From an uncultured Eubacteriales bacterium (GTDB lineage: Bacteria; Bacillota; Clostridia; Oscillospirales; CAG-272), in the NCBI GenBank assembly GCA_900546695.1, contig URDX01000009.1:1-64000 (forward strand): a stretch of DNA of 64,000 bases, given 5' to 3'. Every line of letters begins with the position of its first letter. The first letter of the stretch is position 1. Below are positions 35,052-42,350 of the stretch, piece by piece. The position numbers and the translations under genes are program-made. The notes under the pieces were generated by a model, which did not search any database, was not told the origin of the DNA, and worked only from the letters and a program-made list of their open reading frames with translations.

Positions 35052-36734
35052 TCAGTCCGCGCTGTACAGATAGATGCGTGTGCCGTCGCGGATGATGTGT
35101 GCGACCGTGTGTGTGTCGTCGCGGAGCGTGTCGCCGACGAGGGTAAGCGGGTGCAGAGAGGAGTCGGTGTCACTATATAGGTAGTAGAGGTCATACGAGT
35201 ATATCGCTTCGGCATCGGTGCTGCGCAGTGCTGCAACGGGTGCTTCTTCGGTGCACAGGTCCATCGGGGTCACTGTATAGCCGCGCGGTGCGCGATAGCG
35301 TGTTGTGAGCGAGCCTGCAAGCGACCAAACGGATGCGGCGATAGTCTGAACATGCTCGTGATAAAGGTAGTTTTGCGATTCTGTCGCGCTGTGTGTGCCG
35401 ACAACGGCAATTTTCAGCTTACCGTCCGGCGCATTTGCGGCAGCTGCCGACCATTCGCTGTCCATCGCTGTCAGCGTATCGGTCAGGCGCTCGCCGTAAA
35501 GATAGCTCTCGCGGTAATCGTGCAGCTCGGAGAGCGAGCCGAACAGGAACACAAGCGACATCAGACCGCAAACTGCGCCGTACGCAATCCGTCTGCCGCG
35601 AGCGGGCAGCGGGCGGCAGAGCAGCCGCAGCACGGCATCGCCGAGCAGACAGAGACCGGGCAGCGACGGCGTTATTGCGCGCATCGAGAACCACGGTTCG
35701 CCGACTATCAGATGCACCGACATCGGCGCAAGTGTCAGCAGTACACCGACCGCAGCCGTCAGCAGAGCGGGGCGGCGCGAACTATCGGGCTGCTTATCGC
35801 TGCAGCGGTACGCGAGGCTGCCGAGAAGTGCGGAGAGCACGACCGCGCAGACGGTAAACAGCAGCTTTCCGTCCGACAGTGCGAGCTGCACGCCGCGTAA
35901 AAATCCGCGGTAGATTATGCGCGGTGATGCGTCGAGTATTGCTTCCTTCATCTGACCGAGCAGTGTCGGAAAGACATAGGTATGCCACCAGCTGTTCGTC
36001 GGCAGCACCATCGAAACTCTTGAGCCTGTTGCGCTGTCGGGCGCGGCAAAGTGAGCGCAGACTGCGAAATACAGCATGACAGCAGGGATAAACGCAAGAC
36101 CGAGCAGGGCGCGCGGTGTGCGTTTCTTTCCGATAAGGTGCGATGCGGCGATCAGAACCGTCACCGTCACCGAGAGGGCGAGCAGCTGCTCGTAAAAGCC
36201 GACGGATAGCAGCAGTGCGACACAGTACAGCGGCGCGTAGTACCACTTGCCCGTTTCGATGAAGCGGAGCAGCAGGAGCGCGGAGAGGGCGGTGAACAGC
36301 ATTGCCGTTACGATGCGGTTTGACGACGATATCCAGTAGGTGCCCTCAAAATTAACGGGGATGAGTATCAGCGCGGCGGAAAAGGCGATGCCAACGCGAA
36401 AATATCTGCCCATGACCGCGCGGAAAAGCTCCGCCGTCAGTGCGAGCATCAGGGCGGTAACGAGCATCGGCAGCAGCGGACGCATGATGAGCTTTCCCCA
36501 GACAAAGATATCGCCGAGTGCGGCAAGCGGACGGGTCGACAGCAAGCCGTTTGCGGTGACGGTGAGCCACGGGGATTCGCTCTGCGAGTACAGTATCAGC
36601 TGAATGTAATCGTCGAGCTGGAGAAAATACTGTGTGCCGTATGCGGTAAAGCGCAGCAGCGCCGCAAAAAAGAGCGCAAGGAAAGAATAGATGCGCTCTT
36701 TCCGCGTATATTTGCGTGAGATCAGATCTTCCAT
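35052..36734 (-). CDS. Polytopic membrane protein, probable GT-C-type glycosyltransferase (GtrII-like)
   Basis: The roughly 560-residue protein has about ten to twelve hydrophobic helices. In the first outer loop it has YFLQLDDYIQL, the acidic pair typical of GT-C glycosyltransferases that use lipid-linked sugars. The last 150 residues form a soluble extracytoplasmic domain. The layout resembles glucosyltransferase GtrII-like proteins that decorate surface polymers, but no specificity can be read. The start is uncertain. The ATG at 36734 begins right before the first basic/hydrophobic segment but lacks a clear ribosome site; a GTG at 36869 would overlap the Mrp gene and add a polar leader. 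Confidence 0.6.
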   Translation of the reverse strand: MEDLISRKYTRKERIYSFLALFFAALLRFTAYGTQYFLQLDDYIQLILYSQSESPWLTVTANGLLSTRPLAALGDIFVWGKLIMRPLLPMLVTALMLALTAELFRAVMGRYFRVGIAFSAALILIPVNFEGTYWISSSNRIVTAMLFTALSALLLLRFIETGKWYYAPLYCVALLLSVGFYEQLLALSVTVTVLIAASHLIGKKRTPRALLGLAFIPAVMLYFAVCAHFAAPDSATGSRVSMVLPTNSWWHTYVFPTLLGQMKEAILDASPRIIYRGFLRGVQLALSDGKLLFTVCAVVLSALLGSLAYRCSDKQPDSSRRPALLTAAVGVLLTLAPMSVHLIVGEPWFSMRAITPSLPGLCLLGDAVLRLLCRPLPARGRRIAYGAVCGLMSLVFLFGSLSELHDYRESYLYGERLTDTLTAMDSEWSAAAANAPDGKLKIAVVGTHSATESQNYLYHEHVQTIAASVWSLAGSLTTRYRAPRGYTVTPMDLCTEEAPVAALRSTDAEAIYSYDLYYLYSDTDSSLHPLTLVGDTLRDDTHTVAHIIRDGTRIYLYSAD

Positions 36735-36855
36735 AATAAATACATTACAGGGCGCTGCCGATGCAGCGGTCGATGCACTTGCTTCGGTCGGCGCTGAGGG
36801 GATAATTTTTTTATGATCTGTCGGTGTCGGATAACCGCAGGTGCATGTGTGACCG

Positions 36856-37704
36856 TCAGTTCTTCGCACTTGTCAGCTCTTTGACAGCGTCGTCCATATA
36901 GTCGACGTTATGTGCTTCAATTCTTCCGCTGTCGCAGAGCGCAGCAAGCTGCGGATCAAACGGCATGCGTGCGAGCACGGGGATACCGTACTGTGCGGCG
37001 AGGCTGTCTATCTTGCTCTTGCCGTACAGCTCGATGTGCTTTCCGCAGTCGGGGCAGACGGCGTAGCTCATGTTTTCGACTATGCCGAGCACGGGAATAT
37101 CCATCATCTCAGCCATGCGGACCGCCTTTCCGACTATCATCGAGACGAGCTCCTGCGGGCTTGTCACGATAACGATGCCGTCGAGCGGGAGCGACTGGAA
37201 TACGGTGAGCGGCACATCGCCCGTTCCGGGCGGCATATCAACGTACATATAGTCAACGTCGCCCCAACGGACATCGGTCCAGAACTGCTTTACCGTGCCC
37301 GCAATGACGGGACCGCGCCATACGACGGGAGCAGTCTCCTCCTGCAGCAGCAGATTTATCGACATGATCGGGATGCCGGATGCGGTGCGGGGTGCGTCCA
37401 TTCCGCTGTCATCGCCCGTTATGCGGATGTCGTGCATGCCGAATATCTGCGGGATAGAAGGGCCTGTAATGTCGGCATCGAGAACAGCCGTGCTATATCC
37501 GAGACGCTTTGTACCGACCGCGAACAGACTTGTTACGAGCGATTTGCCCACGCCGCCCTTGCCGCTGACAACTCCGATAACATGACTGACGTTCGAGCCT
37601 GCGTTTGCGGGCGCAAGCAGCGATTCGGGCGCATTCTTAGAGGGGCAATCGGCTCCGCAGGACGAGCAGTCGTGCGTACATTCGTTATTCTTTTCGTTTT
37701 CCAT
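36856..37704 (-). CDS. Mrp/NBP35-family iron-sulphur cluster carrier ATPase
   Basis: Mrp (ApbC) proteins bind a transferable 4Fe-4S cluster and deliver it to target enzymes. The 282-residue protein has an N-terminal Cys cluster (CTHDCSSCGADCP), a deviant Walker A (GVVSGKGGVGKSLVTSLFAV), VDMPPGTGDVPLTVFQSLPL, and the dimer-bridging CPDC near residue 228 in ENMSYAVCPDCGKHIELYG. The start at 37704 follows AAAGGAA. The N-terminal cysteines resemble NBP35-type proteins and are extra to the CPDC pair. The downstream membrane-protein gene lies on the same strand. Confidence 0.9.
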   Translation of the reverse strand: MENEKNNECTHDCSSCGADCPSKNAPESLLAPANAGSNVSHVIGVVSGKGGVGKSLVTSLFAVGTKRLGYSTAVLDADITGPSIPQIFGMHDIRITGDDSGMDAPRTASGIPIMSINLLLQEETAPVVWRGPVIAGTVKQFWTDVRWGDVDYMYVDMPPGTGDVPLTVFQSLPLDGIVIVTSPQELVSMIVGKAVRMAEMMDIPVLGIVENMSYAVCPDCGKHIELYGKSKIDSLAAQYGIPVLARMPFDPQLAALCDSGRIEAHNVDYMDDAVKELTSAKN

Positions 37705-37781
37705 GACATTTCCTTTCGGCAAATGAAATAATAATGATAGGAGTATTATATACCAAGTGTGCGGATTTTACAAGCCCCGCA

Positions 37782-38723
37782 TTACGATTCGAGCCACAAT
37801 TTTGCAACGCCCATGTATTCGCGCAGGGTGTAGATGAGGGTGCTGCCTATGTTTTCGTCATATGCGGGATATGTTTCTATCTCCCGGCCGAGCGCGCGGG
37901 AGAGCATGCGTATTCGCGGCAGATGGTATTCGCTCGATACGCCGACGAGCCGTCTGCCGTCTGTGCCGCTGCTCTGTGCGGGGGCTGTACTGCCGTCCGA
38001 TGCTGCGTCATTCGCTGCCGCTCCCGTCTCCGAGCCGCCCGATGTTGATGCGGTCGAGCTGTCCGATTCCGAGCTGCCAGACGTTGACGCAGCCGCGCCG
38101 TCTGATTCCGAGCCCGTCAGGATGGCAAAGGTATATTCAAGGTTTTCGCTTGTGTTTGTCGATCTGTCCTCGAGCGTTATGCGCTCTTCGGCTATTCCGT
38201 GTGAGACAAGATAACGCCGCATCGCTTCCGCTTCGCTTATCGCTTCATTCGAGCCCTGACCGCCCGACACGACGCAGTCGGCATCGGGGTAGCGCTCGAG
38301 CAGCGACAGCGCGGCATCGAGGCGTGTAGTGAGCGTGCGCCCGGGCTTCTCTCCGCGCACATAGCAGCCGAAAACGACAACGGTCATCTGCTCGTTCTCG
38401 GGAAGAGAATCAAGCCTTGCTTTGCTCGCCGCCGCAGTCGAAAGCGAGTAGGTGAGAAACGCGATATACGTCGCGAGAAAAAGCGACATTCCCGCAAAAA
38501 GCACGCGCCGCAGCCATCGCGGCAGTACCTTATATCCGAACAGCGCAACGCATGCGAGCGTAAAGGCGCAGAACGGCATGACGAACGCCATTGCCGAGAA
38601 TCTTGTAACAAAAGTATTGATAAGATATGCACCGAGCAGCAGGGCGGTAATTGCCGAAACGATGAGGTATAGATATTTCGGCAGCTGCGGTGCGGTTTTG
38701 TCGGTGCTTTTTTCGGTATTCAT
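37782..38723 (-). CDS. YdcF/ElyC-like DUF218 membrane protein with internal low-complexity insertion
   Basis: The 313-residue protein has three N-terminal membrane helices (about 15-35, 40-60 and 72-95). A DUF218 domain follows: VVVFGCYVRGEKPGRTLTTR, DCVVSGGQGSNEAISEAEAM, LEDRSTNTSENLEYTFAIL and VGVSSEYHLPRIRML. Family members such as SanA and ElyC affect envelope integrity; the reaction is unknown. Between TFAIL and VGVSSEYHLPR, where relatives have a short link, lie about 55 residues that are almost only Ser, Gly, Ala, Asp, Glu and Thr. They should loop out of the fold. A consensus promoter precedes the gene. Confidence 0.82.
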   Translation of the reverse strand: MNTEKSTDKTAPQLPKYLYLIVSAITALLLGAYLINTFVTRFSAMAFVMPFCAFTLACVALFGYKVLPRWLRRVLFAGMSLFLATYIAFLTYSLSTAAASKARLDSLPENEQMTVVVFGCYVRGEKPGRTLTTRLDAALSLLERYPDADCVVSGGQGSNEAISEAEAMRRYLVSHGIAEERITLEDRSTNTSENLEYTFAILTGSESDGAAASTSGSSESDSSTASTSGGSETGAAANDAASDGSTAPAQSSGTDGRRLVGVSSEYHLPRIRMLSRALGREIETYPAYDENIGSTLIYTLREYMGVAKLWLES

Positions 38724-38749
38724 GCTGTCTGCCTCCCATTTTTTATTAT

Positions 38750-38778
38750 ATTATAGCATGTTTCGCCCCCGAAATCAA
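38750..38778 (-). promoter_or_regulatory. Sigma-A promoter for the DUF218 gene
   Basis: On the minus strand TTGATT (38778-38773) and TATAAT (38755-38750) are 17 bases apart, followed by GGGAGG before the ATG at 38723. Confidence 0.8.
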
Positions 38779-38820
38779 GTCCGGCGGGGTGTGCAGGTGC
38801 AACCGACCGCCGATTTTCGC

Positions 38821-38849
38821 TTGATTTATTGCTCGGGATATGATATAAT
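38821..38849 (+). promoter_or_regulatory. Sigma-A promoter for the PTS EIIC gene
   Basis: TTGATT (38821-38826) and TATAAT (38844-38849) are 17 bases apart, about 60 bases before the ATG. Confidence 0.8.
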
Positions 38850-38911
38850 GGCGCAAATTAACATTTTTACCGCGACACGCGGATACCGCGCTCACGGAGA
38901 AAGGCACCGTA

Positions 38912-39973
38912 ATGGCAGAACAAGCAAAACAGGGCAGAGTCAAGAGACTGCTCCATCGGTATTTCATTGACGCTATGGGGGCGATGGCGCTCGGACTGTT
39001 CGCAACGCTCCTCCTCTCCACCATCCTCTCCACCGTCGCAAAGTACATTTCGCTCGGGTGGCTGTCGGACGCACTGAACGAGATGGCAGGGTACGCAAGC
39101 AAGGCTACGGGTATGGCTATCGGCGTTGCCGTCGCGCAGGCGCTCGGCGCGCATCCGTTCGTGCTCTTTGCATGCACAGCGGTCGGCGGAGCAAGCTACG
39201 CGATGGGTACGACCATCTCCACCACTGCGGGTGAAATAGCATATTCCGCAGGACCTGCGGGCGTATTCTTTGCGGTGATCGTCGCCGCAGAGGTCGGAAT
39301 GCTGGTATCTAAGAAAACGAAGATAGACATTCTCGTCACCCCGATTGTAACGCTTGTATCGGGCTACACAGTCGCCCGTCTTATCTGCCCCGCAGTCGCG
39401 TACGTTATGTACTGGCTCGGCGACTTTATCAACACCGCTACCGAGCTGCAGCCGCTGCTTATGGGCATTGTTATCGCCGTAGTCGTCGGTATTATTCTGA
39501 CGCTGCCGATATCGAGCGCCGCTATCTGCGCGATGATAGGTATATCGGGTCTTGCCGGCGGTGCGGCTGCGGTCGGCTGCTGCGCACAGATGGTCGGCTT
39601 TGCTGCAATTTCGTTCCGTGAGAACCGCTGGGGCGGCGTTGTCGCTCAGGGTCTGGGAACAAGTATGCTGCAGATGGGCAACATCTGCAAAAAGCCGCAG
39701 ATATGGATACCGCCTACACTCGCCGCCGCCGTCTGCGGACCGCTTTCTACTCTTGTTTTCGGTCTGCGCTGCGAGGGCGTGAGCGCGGGAATGGGTACAT
39801 GCGGACTTGTCGGACCGCTCGGTATCATCTCCGCTACAGAGCATACGCCGCTCATGTGGGTCGGCATTCTGCTGCTCTGCATCGTGCTCCCCGCGCTGCT
39901 ATCTATCGCATTTAATGAGATACTGCGCGCTCTCGGACTTGTCAAGACGGGCGATATGAAGCTCGATCTTTGA
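38912..39973 (+). CDS. PTS-type EIIC membrane protein (PTS_EIIC_2 family)
   Basis: The 353-residue protein has about nine to ten hydrophobic helices. Its motifs are those of the PTS_EIIC_2 family (PF13303): RYFIDAMGAMALGLFATLL, VGGASYAMGTTISTTAGEIA, SGLAGGAAAVGCCAQMVGFA and GTCGLVGPLGIIS. EIIC proteins carry a sugar that is phosphorylated during entry, but no EIIA or EIIB domain is fused or adjacent, so coupling to phosphotransfer is not shown. Members of this family are widespread in Firmicutes as stand-alone genes and may be transporters of another kind. AAAGG lies before the ATG. Confidence 0.8.
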   Translation: MAEQAKQGRVKRLLHRYFIDAMGAMALGLFATLLLSTILSTVAKYISLGWLSDALNEMAGYASKATGMAIGVAVAQALGAHPFVLFACTAVGGASYAMGTTISTTAGEIAYSAGPAGVFFAVIVAAEVGMLVSKKTKIDILVTPIVTLVSGYTVARLICPAVAYVMYWLGDFINTATELQPLLMGIVIAVVVGIILTLPISSAAICAMIGISGLAGGAAAVGCCAQMVGFAAISFRENRWGGVVAQGLGTSMLQMGNICKKPQIWIPPTLAAAVCGPLSTLVFGLRCEGVSAGMGTCGLVGPLGIISATEHTPLMWVGILLLCIVLPALLSIAFNEILRALGLVKTGDMKLDL

Positions 39974-40126
39974 TGGTTGCGCCTCTCGGCTGTCTGCGCA
40001 AAGTGCTGTATGGCTGTCGGGCGGCGTTTGCGCACTGTCCGCACGATGCTGTGCGGCGTAATGCCTGTCGGATTCGGTCGAAAGATTAATAATTTGAAAA
40101 CAAATTATAATATGCCGTATTAGCTC

Positions 40127-40155
40127 TTGACAAGCGTGTATAATTGTGCTACAAT
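40127..40155 (+). promoter_or_regulatory. Sigma-A promoter of the ilv-leu operon
   Basis: TTGACA (40127-40132) and TACAAT (40150-40155) are 17 bases apart. Transcription should begin near 40162, about 20 bases before the first T-box stem I and 530 bases before ilvA. Confidence 0.88.
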
Positions 40156-40180
40156 GCAGAAAAATTAAATATTTTACAAT

Positions 40181-40366
40181 GGCTGAGACGAAGAATGGAC
40201 TCTGAGAAGAACGGCGTAGAGAATCGGTGGGTGGTGAAAACCGATGTGTTGAATATCCCAGTCCTCTCACTTCCGAGCCGGGAGCCTGAAGCCGAAAAGG
40301 TGTGTAGGGCGCTCCGTGTATGCTACGTCAGTGCATAGAGGTTAATAGACTTCGATCGAGCAAAGG
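40181..40366 (+). promoter_or_regulatory. T-box specifier domain 1, leucine specifier CTC
   Basis: The unit begins GAGACGAAGA, then shows the stem I distal hairpin (ATCGGT/ACCGAT around a GGTGGTGAAA-type loop). The specifier loop follows: codon CTC at 40266-40268, directly followed by ACTTCCGAGCC. A stem II-like segment (TGCTACGTCAGTGCATAG) follows. CTC is a Leu codon, so this domain should read tRNA-Leu. I find no TGGNACC bulge or terminator in this unit, so it lacks its own antiterminator. Confidence 0.82.
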
Positions 40367-40645
40367 CTGCGACGAAGACGGAGTCTGCAGAGTTGTTTTC
40401 CGAGCGAGTCGGGGACGGTGTGAGCCCGACGAAACACAGCAGTTCTTCCCATCACTTCCGAGCCGGAGACCCGAAGGGCATCGCCCGTAGATATCTCCCG
40501 TGAATGCTACGTCAGTGCATAGAAGTTGATTGACTTCGAAGAGGTGGCGGACCGTGTCCGCAATTTGAGTGGTACCGCGAGTGCTGTACTTTGTATCATC
40601 ACCCGTCTCAAAGCAATTTTTAACGGCTTTGAGGCGGGTTTTTGC
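40367..40645 (+). promoter_or_regulatory. T-box specifier domain 2, isoleucine specifier ATC, with antiterminator and terminator
   Basis: A second GACGAAGAC start, a stem I distal hairpin (GTCGGG/CCCGAC), and specifier codon ATC at 40451-40453 followed by ACTTCCGAGCC point to tRNA-Ile. The stem II segment repeats that of unit 1. Stem III (GCGGAC/GTCCGC) precedes the T-box sequence TGAGTGGTACCGCGAG, whose TGGT (40570-40573) pairs with the tRNA CCA end. The antiterminator forms from TTGAG/CTCAA plus GCG/CGT; the competing terminator is at 40602-40645. Uncharged tRNA would stabilise the antiterminator and allow ilvA and downstream genes to be read. Confidence 0.9.
40602..40645 (+). terminator. 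T-box-controlled terminator before ilvA
   Basis: CCCGTCTCAAAGC (40602-40614) pairs with GCTTTGAGGCGGG (40626-40638) and is followed by TTTTTGCTTT. Its left arm shares CGTCTCAA with the antiterminator, so the two are mutually exclusive. Confidence 0.9.
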
Positions 40646-40691
40646 TTTGTCGCGGAGCCGACATTTCGTAAAAAAGAAAGGCGGAATAACG

Positions 40692-41882
40692 ATGTTATCT
40701 CTCGACAAGGTTTTTAATGCTCAGATGGTGCTTAAGAGCATCATCCGCGAAACGAATGTGGTCAGAGCATACGGAATTGCTCCCGAGTGCGAGCTGTATC
40801 TAAAGCCCGAAAACCTACAGATCACGGGCTCCTTCAAGGTAAGAGGCTCTGCCTACAAGATAGCCATGCTGTCCGAGGAGGAAAAGGCGCGCGGCGTTAT
40901 CGCATGCTCTGCGGGAAACCACGCACAGGGTGTTGCGCTTGCTGCGACAAAGAACGGTATAAAATCGCTTATCTGCCTGCCCGATACCGCACCGATATCA
41001 AAGGTCGAGGCTACAAAGGGCTTCGGCGCGGATGTATGTCTTGTCGAGGGCTGCTATGACGATGCTTATAGGAAGGCTATCGAGCTTCGCGACAGCGATG
41101 GCTATACCTTCGTTCATCCGTTCGATGATGAGAACGTTATCGCGGGTCAGGGAACCATCGCGCTTGAGATACTCAGCGACCTTGACAACATTGATGCTAT
41201 CGTCGTTCCGATAGGAGGCGGCGGACTTATCTCGGGCATCGCGTATACCGCAAAGCAGATACGCCCGTCTATCAAGATATACGGCGTTCAGGCGGCGGGC
41301 GCACCCAGCATGTATAACTCGGTAAAGGACGGCGAGATAGAGTGTCTGCCGTCGGTCTCCACCATCGCAGACGGCATCGCGGTAAAGCAGCCGGGCGATA
41401 ATACCTTTACACTTGTCAGTGAATATGTCGACGAGATAGCGCTTGTCACCGACGATGAGATATCGAGTGCTATCCTCGCGCTTATCGAGAAGCAAAAGAT
41501 GATAGCTGAGGGCGCGGGCGCGACGGCGGTCGCTGCCGTGATGGCGGGTAAGTTCGATCTGCGCGGCAAGCGCGTCGTCGCCGTCGTGTCGGGCGGCAAT
41601 ATCGACGTCACGAGTCTGTCGCGCGTTATCGACCGCGGTCTGCGCAATTCGGGACGCTCCTCAAGCATGCTGATAGAGCTGCTTGACAAGCCCGGTCAGC
41701 TCAAGGAGATATCTAGCATCATCGCCGACTGCGGCGCAAACGTCACGGGCGTTCATTACGAGAAGGGCAACACCGAAAGCGTCAACGGCTGCTTCCTGCG
41801 CGTCGAGATGGAGACGAGGAATTTTGACCATCTGCATGCCATCACAAAGCGGCTGCGCGACGAGGGCTTTAAGATAGTATAA
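40692..41882 (+). CDS. ilvA: Threonine ammonia-lyase with C-terminal ACT domain
   Basis: This PLP enzyme deaminates threonine to 2-oxobutanoate, the entry step to isoleucine. The 396-residue protein has the PLP Lys motif GSFKVRGSAYKIA, CSAGNHAQGVALAA, the phosphate-binding GGGGLISGIAYTA and the GAGATAVAA segment. A C-terminal ACT domain lies at about 325-396 (LLDKPGQLKEISSIIADCGA). The single ACT domain is the type found in short IlvA/TdcB-like enzymes rather than the double-domain E. coli IlvA. First gene after the tandem T-box. AAAGG lies about ten bases before the ATG. Confidence 0.92.
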   Translation: MLSLDKVFNAQMVLKSIIRETNVVRAYGIAPECELYLKPENLQITGSFKVRGSAYKIAMLSEEEKARGVIACSAGNHAQGVALAATKNGIKSLICLPDTAPISKVEATKGFGADVCLVEGCYDDAYRKAIELRDSDGYTFVHPFDDENVIAGQGTIALEILSDLDNIDAIVVPIGGGGLISGIAYTAKQIRPSIKIYGVQAAGAPSMYNSVKDGEIECLPSVSTIADGIAVKQPGDNTFTLVSEYVDEIALVTDDEISSAILALIEKQKMIAEGAGATAVAAVMAGKFDLRGKRVVAVVSGGNIDVTSLSRVIDRGLRNSGRSSSMLIELLDKPGQLKEISSIIADCGANVTGVHYEKGNTESVNGCFLRVEMETRNFDHLHAITKRLRDEGFKIV

Positions 41883-41965
41883 GGAATTTACAAGTCAAAA
41901 CGGCATAGGGCGAAGCCTTTAAGACAAGCTTTAAGAAATATAACTTTTTGACGGAGGATATAACA

Positions 41966-42343
41966 ATGAGCAACAAGATACACACAAACGACGCACCCGC
42001 AGCGATAGGGCCGTATTCTCAGGCTGTATCGGTCGGAAACCTTGTATTTACATCGGGTCAGATCGCGCTTGACCCCGCGACGGGAGCGATGGTCGAGGGC
42101 GGTATCGCAGAGCAGACACACCGCATCTGCCGCAATCTCGAGGCGGTGCTTGCAGCGGCCGGAGCATCCACCCGCAGCGCAGTAAAAACGGTCTGCTTCC
42201 TCGCAGATATGGCTGATTTTGCAGTCTTCAACGAGGTCTACGGACAGTATTTCTCCGAGAAGCCCGCGCGCTCCTGCGTTGCGGTAAAAGCCCTACCGAA
42301 AGGAGCACTTGCAGAGGTAGAAGTAATCGCGGAGAAGGAGTAA
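41966..42343 (+). CDS. ridA: RidA family enamine/imine deaminase
   Basis: RidA hydrolyses reactive enamines and imines such as 2-aminocrotonate and 2-aminoacrylate released by PLP enzymes like IlvA. The 125-residue protein has AIGPYSQAVSVGNLVFTSGQ, NLEAVLAAAGAS, the catalytic Arg in PARSCVAVKALPKGALAEVE, and the terminal EVIAE. It forms trimers in the cytoplasm. It lies directly after ilvA, which makes its substrates, and 7 bases before leuA. GGAGG precedes the ATG at 41966; a TTG six codons earlier is unlikely. Confidence 0.93.
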   Translation: MSNKIHTNDAPAAIGPYSQAVSVGNLVFTSGQIALDPATGAMVEGGIAEQTHRICRNLEAVLAAAGASTRSAVKTVCFLADMADFAVFNEVYGQYFSEKPARSCVAVKALPKGALAEVEVIAEKE

Positions 42344-42350
42344 ACACAAA

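Noticed and set aside
40181..40645. Two complete independent T-box riboswitches in series
   Set aside because: Only one TGGNACC bulge, antiterminator and terminator could be found, so the first unit is reported as a specifier domain without its own switch.
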